NCBI RefSeq assembly: GCF_036846205.1
Contig: NZ_DAIUCK010000025.1
Location: forward strand, 1-32,851
From: Rhabdothermincola sp036846205
GTDB lineage: Bacteria; Actinomycetota; Acidimicrobiia; Acidimicrobiales; Acidimicrobilacustridaceae
DNA: 32,851 bases
Reading direction: 5' to 3'
Shown here: positions 21,471-29,486 of the stretch, piece by piece
Layout: each line of letters starts with the position of its first letter
Numbering within the stretch: the first letter of the stretch is position 1
Notes under the pieces: model-generated
What the model saw: the letters and a program-made list of their open reading frames with translations, nothing else
Told to the model about the DNA's origin: nothing
Database searches by the model: none
Translations under genes and position numbers: made by a program

Positions 21471-21979
21471 ACGCCTCGTACGACCTGCATCCCGATCGCT
21501 TCGCCACCGGCGCGATCGGTGAGCCGGGCCAGCGGGTCTTCTTTCTCCAGGCGGTCGAGGACGACGAGGTGGTGACCCTGCGAGTGGAGAAGCAGCAGGT
21601 AGCCGCGCTGGCGGAGTACCTGGCGGGCATCCTCGCGGATCTCCCCCCGGCCGAGCCCGTTGCCCCCACCGAGGCGGACCTGGTCGAGCCCCTCACCCCA
21701 GCATGGACGGTGGGGGCGCTGGCGGTGGCCTACGACGAGAGCTCGGACCGGGTGCTCATCGTGGCCGAGGAGCTCGTCGCCCTCGACGACGACACCGGCG
21801 AGCCCGAGGAGGAGCCGGCGAGCGCCCGGTTCCACGTCACTCGCGCCCAGGTCACCGGCTTCATCCGTCGAGCGGTCGAGGTCGTTCGAGCCGGCCGGCC
21901 ACGATGCATCATCTGCGGCCGGCCGATGGACCCAGGTGGGCACGTGTGCCCCCGCAGCAACGGGCACTCGAGCCGCTAG
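21467..21979 (+). CDS. DUF3090 family protein
   Basis: This 170-residue protein matches the actinobacterial DUF3090 family. It opens with the conserved YDLHPDRFATGAIGEPGQR and a beta-rich part (VFFLQAVEDDEVVTLRVEKQ), has a central acidic stretch, and ends in a zinc-ribbon-like tail (CIICGRPMDPGGHVCPRSNGH). The start overlaps the phosphatase stop by four bases, so translation is coupled. No enzymatic activity is established for the family. Its invariant place between a phosphatase and a kinase-like protein suggests a scaffold or adaptor (inference). Confidence 0.92.
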   Translation: MNASYDLHPDRFATGAIGEPGQRVFFLQAVEDDEVVTLRVEKQQVAALAEYLAGILADLPPAEPVAPTEADLVEPLTPAWTVGALAVAYDESSDRVLIVAEELVALDDDTGEPEEEPASARFHVTRAQVTGFIRRAVEVVRAGRPRCIICGRPMDPGGHVCPRSNGHSSR

Positions 21980-21989
21980 AACGCAAGGC

Positions 21990-22691
21990 ATGCTCCCCGA
22001 GCGGCACGAGATCCTGCGACGGGGCACGATCGAGGTGCGCGGCCGCCTGCCCTGGAGCAGCAACGCCACCTTCCTGGCCCGAGTGTGCCTGGAGGGTGCC
22101 GGGTGCGACGCGGTGTACAAGCCGCTGCGCGGCGAGCGCCCGCTGTGGGACTTCCCGCGGAGGCTCTACCGCAGGGAGGTCGCGGCCTACGAGCTCTCCG
22201 AGGCGCTCGGCTGGGGCATCGTCCCCCTCACGGTCGAGGTCGAGGACGCGCCGTTGGGTGAGGGGTCGCTGCAGGAGTTCATCGACGCGGAGTTCGAGCA
22301 GCACTACTTCACCCTCTACGACGATCCGGCGCTGCACGACCAGCTCCGCACCATCTGCGCGTTCGACGTGATCACCAACAACACGGACCGCAAGAGCGGG
22401 CACTGCCTACTCGACCGGAACGGCAAGGTCTGGGCCATCGACAACGGGCTGTCGTTCCACCGGGAGTTCAAGCTGCGCACGGTGATCTGGGAGTTCGCCG
22501 GCGAGCCGCTTCCCGCCTCGGTCGTCGACAGCCTGACAACGCTCGTCGACGACGGGCTGCCCGCCAGCCTCGACCGGCTGCTCGACCCCCACGAGCGCGA
22601 GGCGGTGGTCACCCGCGCACGCGCCCTGCTCGACGCCGGGACGTTCCCGACCGACCCCACGGGTCGCCGCTACCCCTGGCCACTGGTCTGA
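21990..22691 (+). CDS. SCO1664-family PI3/PI4-kinase-like protein
   Basis: This 233-residue protein has the features of the PI3/PI4-kinase-like fold: an ATP-binding Lys in AVYKPLRGERPLWDFP (K44), a catalytic loop FDVITNNTDRKSGHCLLD (D126, N130, N131, D133) and a DFG-like WAIDNGLSFH (D151). It is the third member of the conserved phosphatase / DUF3090 / SCO1664 cluster. The ATG at 21990 follows CAAGG, 10 bp after the DUF3090 stop. A kinase and a phosphatase in one operon suggest a reversible phosphorylation circuit, but the target is unknown. Confidence 0.88.
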   Translation: MLPERHEILRRGTIEVRGRLPWSSNATFLARVCLEGAGCDAVYKPLRGERPLWDFPRRLYRREVAAYELSEALGWGIVPLTVEVEDAPLGEGSLQEFIDAEFEQHYFTLYDDPALHDQLRTICAFDVITNNTDRKSGHCLLDRNGKVWAIDNGLSFHREFKLRTVIWEFAGEPLPASVVDSLTTLVDDGLPASLDRLLDPHEREAVVTRARALLDAGTFPTDPTGRRYPWPLV

Positions 22692-22705
22692 ACCTCGATC
22701 GCGGT

Positions 22706-23704
22706 ATGGGCACCGGGCGGTCGGTCAACGAGGAGCTGGTCGAGCTGGGCGACCTCGACGAGCTGGTGCGCCACATCGACCGCTTGTGCCGGGCGACCGA
22801 CTGGGACGGCCTGCTGGACCTGCGGAACCGCTGCCGAACCGCGCTCGAACGGGGCAGGCAGCTCTGGCCCGCGGCCTCACACGCCGAGTACCGGCTCGCC
22901 CTGGAGGCACCCGGTCCGATCGCCGCACGGATGGTGGTGCCGGGCGCCGGCCACCTCTCGCTCGGCCCCCTGACCGAGGTGGTGGCATCGACCCACAGAT
23001 GGGAGGAGCTGGCCGACCACCTGCCCGACGGACCGACCCGAGCGGTCACCGCACACGAGCGGGTGGTCCGTGGCGAGGACCTCACCGGCGACGACCGCAT
23101 CGACCGCCACGTCATCGACCTCCCGCTCGCCCTGCAGCCGTGGGAGCCCCGCTACCCCGTGGCCGAATACCTCGCGCACGAGGCCCACTTCCCCCCACCG
23201 CCCCTGCCGGACCGTCATCCGGTCGTGCTGCCCGCGCCGAGCCTGGCGGTCGAGCGGATCGAGGACCCGGAGACGATCCACGCCCTCGCCGAGCTCACCC
23301 GGGCATGGACCGCGGAGTCGAACGGGCGATCCGAGGTGGTCGCGGTGCGCGGTGACGCCCGCTGCGCCATCGCCGCGCTCGGGCCCCCGCGGGCCCGCCT
23401 GGCGGAGCTCAGCGGGGCGGAAGCCCTGGCGTGGATGGCCTGGGCCGCGGCCTCGGGAGGCGCACACGGGCGCCGACGCGGCATGGCCCGTGGCCGCTTC
23501 GACGCCTGGTGGGCCCTGGCCTCGATGGCCGGCCTGGTCGAGGACTGGCCGCTGCCACCCGACGAGCTGGGGGCCGCGGCGGCGGAGCTGCGCTGGTTCG
23601 CGTGGGACGCCTGGGAGCCCGAGACCGGATGGCGGTTCCACCTGGCGGTCGAGGATCCCCTCGAGGATCTGGCCTGGGCGGTCGCGGCCACCGATGCGGC
23701 CTGA
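22706..23704 (+). CDS. Uncharacterised protein of the SCO1664 operon (332 aa)
   Basis: This gene starts 14 bp after the SCO1664-like gene and is in the same transcript. The product has an N-terminal helical part (LDELVRHIDRLCRATDWDGL, then RNRCRTALERGRQLWPAASHAEYRLALEAPG). A middle region carries HVIDLPLALQPWEPRYPVAE, and a C-terminal region includes WALASMAGLVEDWPL and GWRFHLAVEDPLEDLAWAVA. It is soluble, with no signal or membrane helices and few Cys. I recognise no named family. Conserved position next to a kinase-phosphatase pair would make it a candidate substrate or partner, but that is speculation. Confidence 0.8.
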   Translation: MGTGRSVNEELVELGDLDELVRHIDRLCRATDWDGLLDLRNRCRTALERGRQLWPAASHAEYRLALEAPGPIAARMVVPGAGHLSLGPLTEVVASTHRWEELADHLPDGPTRAVTAHERVVRGEDLTGDDRIDRHVIDLPLALQPWEPRYPVAEYLAHEAHFPPPPLPDRHPVVLPAPSLAVERIEDPETIHALAELTRAWTAESNGRSEVVAVRGDARCAIAALGPPRARLAELSGAEALAWMAWAAASGGAHGRRRGMARGRFDAWWALASMAGLVEDWPLPPDELGAAAAELRWFAWDAWEPETGWRFHLAVEDPLEDLAWAVAATDAA

Positions 23705-23771
23705 CCACCCCCCGAACTGTTCACCCACACGCGCCCGAAACCGCGCATCGCTGAACAGTTCGGGGAGGTCA
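23702..23771. terminator. Large intergenic inverted repeat, likely bidirectional terminator
   Basis: CCCCGAACTGTTCA (23710-23723) and TGAACAGTTCGGGG (23752-23765) are perfect 14-bp arms around a 28-nt loop. The outer TGACC / GGTCA pair (23702-23706 and 23767-23771) extends the stem with a small bulge. Both convergent stop codons (TGA at 23702-23704; TCA, the minus-strand TGA, at 23769-23771) are the outermost paired bases, so the repeat fills the whole gap between the genes. Confidence 0.65.
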
Positions 23772-25067
23772 ACCACCGACGGGGCCGAGGACCCGCTCGA
23801 CATACGGGGTGCTGAACACGCCACCAGGGTCCAAGCGGGCGCGAACCTGCTGGAACTGGTCCCATCGCGGGTAGCGGGGCGCGAGCGACGACGCGGTCTG
23901 GAAATGCAGCTTGCCCCAGTGGGGGCGGCCGCCGTAGTCGTCCATGATGCGCTCGACACCCCGGAAGTACTCCTCGTAGGGAGTCCCGCGATAGACGTGC
24001 ACCGCGACGTAGGCGCTGTCGCGCCCGTAGGCGGTGCTGAGCGGGATGTCGTCGGCGGCGACGAAGCGAACCTCGACCGGGAAGCTGATCTGCATGCCGA
24101 GCTGCCCGACGTGGGCGCGCACGCGCCGGAGCGCCTCCACGACCGTCGATCGGGGGATGGCGTACTCCATCTCGTAGAAGCGCACCAGGCGCGGGCTGGC
24201 GAACACCCGGTAGCTGAGGTCCACGTAGTCGGCCGATCCCTTCGACGGCAGCCGCTTCGCCACCTTCGGGATGAGGTGGTTCCGCCACGCTCCGATACGG
24301 CACATCGCGCCGAACAGCACGTTGTCGTAGAACACGTCGTCCCGCCATGCCCGCCAGCGCGGTCGCGGTCGCACGGGCTCGTCGGTGCGCCGGTTGCGCT
24401 TGGTGAGCGCCCAGCGGGTGTTGGGGATCCAGAAGAACTCGAAGTGATCGTGGCCCTCGAGCTCGTCGTCGAGTCGCTCGAGCAGCGCGTCGACGGGCTC
24501 CGCTCCCTCGACGGCGTGGAGGTTGAACGCCCGCACGCACTGCAACGTCACCTCCGAGACGAGCCCGACCGCCCCGAGCCCCACCCGGGCCACCTCGAGG
24601 ATCTCCGGCTCCGTGTCCCGACCGCAGGCCACGACCTCGCCGCGGCCGTCGACGAGCCGCATGCCGATGATGGCGCTGGAGAGGTTGCGGAACCGGGCAC
24701 CGGTGCCATGGGTGGCGGTCTGGGTGGCGCCGGCGACCGACTGGTAGGCGATGTCGCCCAGGTTCTCGAGCGCGAGCCCGTGGGCCGCCAGCTCCTGGTT
24801 GAGGCGCCACAGCGGGATCCCCGCCTGGACGGTCGCGGTGCAGCGCTCGGTGTCCACCGCCCGCACTGCCGCGTAGTCCCGGAGGTCGACGAGGTAGTCG
24901 TCGGTGCACACCAAAGGCGTGAACGAGTGCCCCGCACCCACCACCCGGACGGTCCGCCCCTCACTCGCGGCGCGGCGCACGATCGACCTGAGCTGGTCCT
25001 CGTGGCGGGGACGCTCGATCGCCGCCGGCACGCACGCTTGGTTCCCCGCCCAGTTGCGCCACCTCAC
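23769..25067 (-). CDS. FAD-linked aldonolactone oxidase-like protein (D-arabinono-/L-gulono-1,4-lactone oxidase family)
   Basis: This 432-residue flavoenzyme of the VAO family has an N-terminal FAD-binding domain with VRVVGAGHSFTPLV; H47 in GHS is the usual covalent flavin attachment site. The second FAD loop is GDIAYQSVAGATQTATHGTG. The C-terminal ALO domain ends with GGRPHWGKLHFQ (HWGK is the active-site motif of the family) and FSTPYVERVLG. Members oxidise aldonolactones, alditols or similar sugars at the expense of oxygen or another acceptor. Start: GTG at 25067, with GAGGGG just upstream. It is divergent from the hydrolase at 25103 with only 35 bp between starts. Confidence 0.92.
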   Translation of the reverse strand: MRWRNWAGNQACVPAAIERPRHEDQLRSIVRRAASEGRTVRVVGAGHSFTPLVCTDDYLVDLRDYAAVRAVDTERCTATVQAGIPLWRLNQELAAHGLALENLGDIAYQSVAGATQTATHGTGARFRNLSSAIIGMRLVDGRGEVVACGRDTEPEILEVARVGLGAVGLVSEVTLQCVRAFNLHAVEGAEPVDALLERLDDELEGHDHFEFFWIPNTRWALTKRNRRTDEPVRPRPRWRAWRDDVFYDNVLFGAMCRIGAWRNHLIPKVAKRLPSKGSADYVDLSYRVFASPRLVRFYEMEYAIPRSTVVEALRRVRAHVGQLGMQISFPVEVRFVAADDIPLSTAYGRDSAYVAVHVYRGTPYEEYFRGVERIMDDYGGRPHWGKLHFQTASSLAPRYPRWDQFQQVRARLDPGGVFSTPYVERVLGPVGG

Positions 25068-25102
25068 CCCTCGATCTTCGCAGACGCGCTAGACCTCTCC
25101 GG

Positions 25103-25858
25103 ATGCCGGTGCTCACCTCACCAGACGGGCTACCACTCTTCTACCGCGACGACGGCGACGGTCCAGCCGTGGTGCTGCTGCACGGCCTCACCGCGGACGG
25201 CGAGATGAACTGGGAGTGGACCGGGATCGGGCCAGCGTTGCGCGCCGGCGGCTTCCGCACCATCGCGCTCGACCAGCGGGGGCACGGGCGCTCCGCCAAG
25301 CCGACCGAGCCGGACGCCTACCGCGACGAGCGGTTCGTAGCCGACGTGCGGGCCCTGCTGGACCACCTCGGGATCGACCGTTGCGGCCTGGTCGGGTACT
25401 CGCTGGGCTCCCTCGTGGTGCTGCGCGCCACGCCCGACGAACCGCGTGTGGTCGCGGTGGTGCTGGGGGGCATCGGCGAGCGCGACATCCACACCACCGA
25501 CCACTCCACCGACGGCGAGGCCCTGGCCCGAGCGATGGAGATCGACGACCCCGACGAGATCGAGGATCCCGAGGCTCGCGGCTTCCGGGAGTGGGCCGAT
25601 GCCAACGGAGCGAACCGAGCCGCGCTGGCGGCCCTCGCCCGCGGGCGCGGGCGGGACCCGTTCGACCTGGCCGCGATGGCGGTGCCCGCCCTGGTCATCG
25701 CCGGTGCCGACGATCACCTGGCCGGGGACCCCTTCGCCCTCGCGCACCGGCTACCCGTTGGCGAGGGGCGATGCCTCGCCGGGGACCACACCACCGCGCT
25801 GGCCGACCCTTCGTTCGGGGGCGAGATCGTGCGCTTCCTCAGCCATCACCTGCGCTGA
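25103..25858 (+). CDS. Alpha/beta hydrolase
   Basis: This 251-residue cytosolic alpha/beta-hydrolase has the oxyanion-hole motif LLHGLTADGEMNW, the strand-4 motif ALDQRGHGRSAKP, the nucleophile elbow GYSLGS (Ser about 98), a likely acid in VIAGADDHLAGDP and the catalytic His in LAGDHTTALADP. The substrate cannot be inferred; esterase or lactonase activity would fit the family. Divergence from an aldonolactone-oxidase-like gene invites the idea that it opens the lactone product, which is only a guess. It converges on etfA with a 35-bp gap. Confidence 0.88.
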   Translation: MPVLTSPDGLPLFYRDDGDGPAVVLLHGLTADGEMNWEWTGIGPALRAGGFRTIALDQRGHGRSAKPTEPDAYRDERFVADVRALLDHLGIDRCGLVGYSLGSLVVLRATPDEPRVVAVVLGGIGERDIHTTDHSTDGEALARAMEIDDPDEIEDPEARGFREWADANGANRAALAALARGRGRDPFDLAAMAVPALVIAGADDHLAGDPFALAHRLPVGEGRCLAGDHTTALADPSFGGEIVRFLSHHLR

Positions 25859-25876
25859 GGAAGCGCACGGCCACGA

Positions 25877-25889
25877 CCCGGGCCCCGGG
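25877..25889. terminator. Weak hairpin between hydrolase and etfA
   Basis: CCCGG-GCC-CCGGG gives a 5-bp stem in the 35-bp gap between converging genes. No U-tract; tentative. Confidence 0.25.
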
Positions 25890-25893
25890 GCGC

Positions 25894-26862
25894 TCAGCGG
25901 GACTTGAGCGCGTCGATCAGGGCGGGGAGCACCTTGTGCACGTCACCCACGATGCCGAGATCGGCGATCGAGAAGATCGGTGCCTCCTCGTCCTTGTTGA
26001 TGGCGATGATGTTCTTGGAGCCCTTCATCCCCACCATGTGCTGGGTCGCACCGGAGATGCCGGCCGCGATGTACACGGTCGGCTTGACCACCTTGCCCGT
26101 CTGGCCCACCTGGTACGAGTAGGGAACCCAGCCGGCGTCGACGATCGCCCGGGACGCCCCGGGAGCGCCACCGAGGAGCTTGGCCAGCTCCTCGATCATG
26201 GCGTACTTCTCGGGGTCGCCCAGGCCCCGGCCACCGGAGACGACGATGTCCGCCTCGTCCAGCGACGGGCCCTCGCGTTCCTCGACGTGGCGGTTGAGGA
26301 TGCGAGCAGTGCCAGCGGCACCGGTGTCCGGGACCGCGATCGTCTCCACGGCGGCCGGGCCGCCGCCGGAAGGCTCGGCCGCGAAGGACTTCGGCCGGAC
26401 CAGCACGAGGTAGGGCTGGCCACCGGTGAACCTCGTCTTCACGTTGGTGGTGCCGCCGAAGACCGGCTCGGTGCACACGATCGAATCGCCGTCGAGCTCG
26501 AGGTCGACGTTGTTGGTGATCACGGTCTTGTCCAGCTTCGCCGACAGCCGGCCGGCCACGTCGCGACCGTCGTAGCTCGTGCCGAAGAGGATGGCCGCGG
26601 GAGCGGCACCCCCCTCGATGAGCGCCGCGATCGCCGCGGCGACGGGGACACCCTGGAGCGCGCCGCCGAGGTCACCGGTCGTGTAGACCTTCGTCGCGCC
26701 GTAGTTGCCGAGCTCGCCGGCGATGGCCTCGGCGTCGCCGCCGGCGTAGACGGCCTCCACCGTGCCCGCCAGCTCACGGGCCTTCGTCAGCAGTTCGAGG
26801 GTCGTGGGCGAGACCTTGCCGTCGGAGGCCTCGGCGAAGACCCAGATCGTGGACAGAGTCAT
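25894..26862 (-). CDS. etfA: Electron transfer flavoprotein alpha subunit
   Basis: This 322-residue FAD-binding subunit of ETF accepts electrons from acyl-CoA dehydrogenases. The diagnostic C-terminal FAD signature reads YIAAGISGATQHMVGMKGSK, followed by NIIAINKDEEAPIFSIADLG. Upstream motifs are ILFGTSYDGRDVAGRLSAKL and VVSGGRGLGDPEKYAMIEEL. It follows etfB by 14 bp on the same strand. The FAD domain and length are normal for group I ETF. It is presumably the acceptor for the acyl-CoA dehydrogenase at 16596-17840 and others in the genome. Confidence 0.97.
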   Translation of the reverse strand: MTLSTIWVFAEASDGKVSPTTLELLTKARELAGTVEAVYAGGDAEAIAGELGNYGATKVYTTGDLGGALQGVPVAAAIAALIEGGAAPAAILFGTSYDGRDVAGRLSAKLDKTVITNNVDLELDGDSIVCTEPVFGGTTNVKTRFTGGQPYLVLVRPKSFAAEPSGGGPAAVETIAVPDTGAAGTARILNRHVEEREGPSLDEADIVVSGGRGLGDPEKYAMIEELAKLLGGAPGASRAIVDAGWVPYSYQVGQTGKVVKPTVYIAAGISGATQHMVGMKGSKNIIAINKDEEAPIFSIADLGIVGDVHKVLPALIDALKSR

Positions 26863-26876
26863 GGTTCGCTGGCCTC

Positions 26877-27659
26877 CTAGATGACCTTGAGGTTCTCGAG
26901 GTACTGGATGATCTTCTCGAAACCGTCGCCTTCGTCGACGTACTTCTCGCCTGCCTCCCTCGCCGGTGCGGCCTCGATCGAGGTGATCTCCTGCCCGGCG
27001 CCGGCCCAGCCGACCTGCGAGGCGTCGAGCCCCAGGTCGGCCACCGTGACCTCGTCCACGGGCTTGCTCTTGGCGGCCATGATCCCCTTGAAGGACGGGT
27101 AGCGAGGCTCCACCACGCCCGCGGTGACCGACACCACGGCGGGGAGCGGCGCTTCGACCTCGTCGTAGCCCGCATCGGTCTGCCGCTGCACCTTCACCTT
27201 GCCGTCTGCGATCTCGATGTGCTTCGCGAAGGTGACCGACGGCAGGTCGAGCAGCCCGGCGATCTGCTCGGGGACGGTCCCCGTGTAGCCGTCGCTGGAC
27301 TCGGTGGCGGTGAGGATGAGATCGGCGCCCTCCACCCGCTTGATGGCCGCGCTCAGGACCTTGGCGGTGCCCAGGGCGTCGGAGCCCGCGAGGGCGGGAT
27401 CGCTGATGAGGATCGCCTTGGCCGCCCCCATCGCCAGGGCCGTCCGCAGGCCCGCGGTCTCGCTGTTGGGGGCCATCGACACCAGCGTGACCTCGCCGCC
27501 ACCCGCCGCGTCGACCAGTTGCAGGGCCATCTCGACCCCGTAGGAGTCGGACTCGTCGAGGATGAGCTTCCCGTCTCGCTTCAGGGTCTTGGTTTCGGGA
27601 TCCATCTGGCCCGGGTCTGCCGGATCAGGGATCTGCTTGACGCAGACGACAACGTTCAT
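26877..27659 (-). CDS. etfB: Electron transfer flavoprotein beta subunit
   Basis: This 260-residue AMP-binding partner of EtfA begins MNVVVCVKQIPDPADPGQMD. It carries the beta-subunit landmarks LDESDSYGVEMALQLVDA, LILTATESSDGYTGTVPEQI and LPAVVSVTAGVVEPRYPSFK, followed by KGIMAAKSKPV. The ATG at 27659 is unambiguous because the conserved N terminus starts there. It is the first gene of the etfBA operon and is divergent from the lipid kinase gene at 27735 (75 bp between starts). Confidence 0.97.
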   Translation of the reverse strand: MNVVVCVKQIPDPADPGQMDPETKTLKRDGKLILDESDSYGVEMALQLVDAAGGGEVTLVSMAPNSETAGLRTALAMGAAKAILISDPALAGSDALGTAKVLSAAIKRVEGADLILTATESSDGYTGTVPEQIAGLLDLPSVTFAKHIEIADGKVKVQRQTDAGYDEVEAPLPAVVSVTAGVVEPRYPSFKGIMAAKSKPVDEVTVADLGLDASQVGWAGAGQEITSIEAAPAREAGEKYVDEGDGFEKIIQYLENLKVI

Positions 27660-27734
27660 GGGCGACAGTCTGCGTGCCAGCCGCGGAACCGGCCAAATCC
27701 GTGCGGGGAGCGGTGCTGCTACCGTCAGCACGCG

Positions 27735-28715
27735 GTGAGGGTGCTGCTCATCGTCAACGCCAACGCCTCCTCGGTCACCGCCCGCACCCGTGTCGTCATC
27801 CAGAAGGCGCTGTCCGCCGACCATGACGTCACCACCGCCGAGACCAGCCGCAGAGGCCATGCCACCCGGCTCGCGCAGGGCGCGGCGGCCGACGGCGTGG
27901 AGCTGGTGGTCGTCCTGGGCGGCGACGGCACGCTGAACGAAGCGGCGAACGGACTGGCCGGCAGCCACACCGCCCTCGCCGCGCTACCAGGGGGCTCGAC
28001 CAACGTCTTCGCCCGCACCCTGGGCCTCCCGGACGACCCCGTGGAGGCCACCGCGGCGACCATCGACGCCCTGGCCCGACGTTCCATCCGCCGGGTGGGG
28101 CTCGGGTCGGTCAACGGTCGCTACTTCCTCTTCCACGTCGGCATGGGCTACGACGCGGCCGTGGTCGCCGAGGTCGAAAAGCGCGAATTCCTCAAGCGTT
28201 GGGCCAGCCACGCCTGGTTCGCCTGGTGCGCGATCGACACCTGGCTCCGCCACTACGACCACTCCCGGCCACGGTTCGCGGTGCACCACGCGGACGGGAC
28301 GATCGTCGACGACGCCTACTTCGCGCTCTGCCTCAACACCAACCCCTACACCTACCTCGGCCGGCGCCCGTTCACGGTCGGGACCGAGGCGACGCTCGAC
28401 CGCGGCCTCGTGATGCTCACCTTCCGGACCCTCGCGCTCGTGCCCTTGCTCGGGCTGGCGGCGTCGGCACTGGCCACCGGTGAGCACCTCCGCCGGAGCC
28501 ACCACACCGACTACCGCACCGACCTGGCCGAGGTGCGGGTCACCGGCCACGGGCCGTTCCCCTACCAGGTCGATGGCGACTACCTGGGCGAGACCACCGA
28601 GCTGCGCTTCACCCACTGTCCGGGGGTGCTCGACCTGGTGATCCCAGCGGCGAACGCCACGGGCCCGCTCACCCAGACTCGAGGATGGCGCGGAGGCGAT
28701 CCGGCACGTTGGTGA
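27735..28715 (+). CDS. Diacylglycerol kinase-like lipid kinase
   Basis: This 326-residue protein has the DAGK catalytic fold: N-terminal VRVLLIVNANASS, the nucleotide loop VVLGGDGTLNEAANGLAG, the second glycine loop ALPGGSTNVFARTLGLPDD and the late YQVDGDYLGE. Family members phosphorylate diacylglycerol or related lipids. The usual PGGTxN is PGGSTN here. GTG at 27735 is the start; TACCGT lies 9 bases upstream. Residues after about 312 (QTRGWRGGDPARW) are read from DNA that also encodes the end of the convergent phosphodiesterase gene, a 47-bp antisense overlap, and may be a late extension. Confidence 0.9.
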   Translation: MRVLLIVNANASSVTARTRVVIQKALSADHDVTTAETSRRGHATRLAQGAAADGVELVVVLGGDGTLNEAANGLAGSHTALAALPGGSTNVFARTLGLPDDPVEATAATIDALARRSIRRVGLGSVNGRYFLFHVGMGYDAAVVAEVEKREFLKRWASHAWFAWCAIDTWLRHYDHSRPRFAVHHADGTIVDDAYFALCLNTNPYTYLGRRPFTVGTEATLDRGLVMLTFRTLALVPLLGLAASALATGEHLRRSHHTDYRTDLAEVRVTGHGPFPYQVDGDYLGETTELRFTHCPGVLDLVIPAANATGPLTQTRGWRGGDPARW

Positions 28716-29361
28716 TGATCCCGTCGACGCCGAAGGCCACCAGCTCGGCCAGGCGTTCGGGATCGTCGACCGTCCAGACGTTGACCGCCAGCCCCGCCGC
28801 GTGCGTCTGCGCGACGAGCTCGGCGGTGACGAAGTGGTCCCACGGGTTGAGCGCCTGATGGCCGCCAGCGGCGGCGGTGGCCACCACCTGCTCGGGGCTG
28901 CTGAGGTCGAATGCGAGCAGGCCGGTCGGGAGCTCGGGGGCCAGCTCGCGCACCCGGGCGATGGATCCAGGATCGAACGAGGTGATCAGCACCCCGTCGA
29001 GGGCCATGCCCGCGAGCACCGCGACGACGGCATCGGCCACCTGACGATCCTCGTCCCAGTCGGGCTCGCCCGGCGCGTTCTTGATCTCGATGTTCACCCC
29101 CATGCCGTCACAGGCCCCGAGCGCCGCGTCGAGCAGGGGGACGTCGTCGGGCAGCTCGGCAGCGAGCAGCTCGACGATGGCCCGGCCGTCGGCCAGATGC
29201 GGGTCGTGGTGCACGGCCAGCGCCCCGTCGGCGGTGCGGCGGACGTCGAGCTCCACCCAGTCGGCACCGAGTCGGCGAGCCGCGGTGAACGCGGCGATGG
29301 TGTTGCCGGGTGGCACGGCCTGGGAGGCTCCCCGGTGGGCGACCACGAGGGGACGCGTCAC
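28669..29361 (-). CDS. Glycerophosphodiester phosphodiesterase
   Basis: This 230-residue TIM-barrel enzyme cleaves glycerophosphodiesters to glycerol-3-phosphate and an alcohol. Motifs are VVAHRGAS (H9, R10), ADWVELDVRRTADG (E38, D40), VHHDPHLADG (H52), NIEIKNAPG (metal Glu), and the late LAVNVWTVDDPERLAELVAFGVDGIITNVPD. The usual PENT is PPGNT. I chose GTG at 29361 because GAGGT lies just upstream and the family N terminus starts there; the frame is open further upstream but unconserved. Its 3' end overlaps the lipid kinase gene. Both act on glycerolipids, so mutual antisense control would make sense. Confidence 0.9.
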   Translation of the reverse strand: MTRPLVVAHRGASQAVPPGNTIAAFTAARRLGADWVELDVRRTADGALAVHHDPHLADGRAIVELLAAELPDDVPLLDAALGACDGMGVNIEIKNAPGEPDWDEDRQVADAVVAVLAGMALDGVLITSFDPGSIARVRELAPELPTGLLAFDLSSPEQVVATAAAGGHQALNPWDHFVTAELVAQTHAAGLAVNVWTVDDPERLAELVAFGVDGIITNVPDRLRAILESG

Positions 29362-29412
29362 CTTGAACCTCGTGACAAAGGCCACACGGTCGAAAAACAC
29401 GGCGCCAACCCC

Positions 29413-29441
29413 TTGAAACGGAGTTCTGAACTCTGTAGGTT
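29413..29441 (+). promoter_or_regulatory. Sigma-70-type promoter upstream of whiB1 with operator-like palindrome in the spacer
   Basis: TTGAAA (29413-29418) and TAGGTT (29436-29441) are separated by exactly 17 bp. The spacer holds GAGTTC-T-GAACTC (29421-29433), a perfect 13-bp palindrome, so a dimeric repressor could bind between the two elements. The predicted start near 29448 gives a leader of about 115 nt before the GTG at 29563. Confidence 0.6.
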
Positions 29442-29486
29442 GCCGATGTCCCAGCCACACGCCGTTTCCCTCACAACGCGGTGGCA

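Noticed and set aside
24523..24747. Antisense ORFs within the lactone oxidase gene
   Set aside because: Low-complexity shadows; the minus strand has clear FAD and HWGK motifs throughout.
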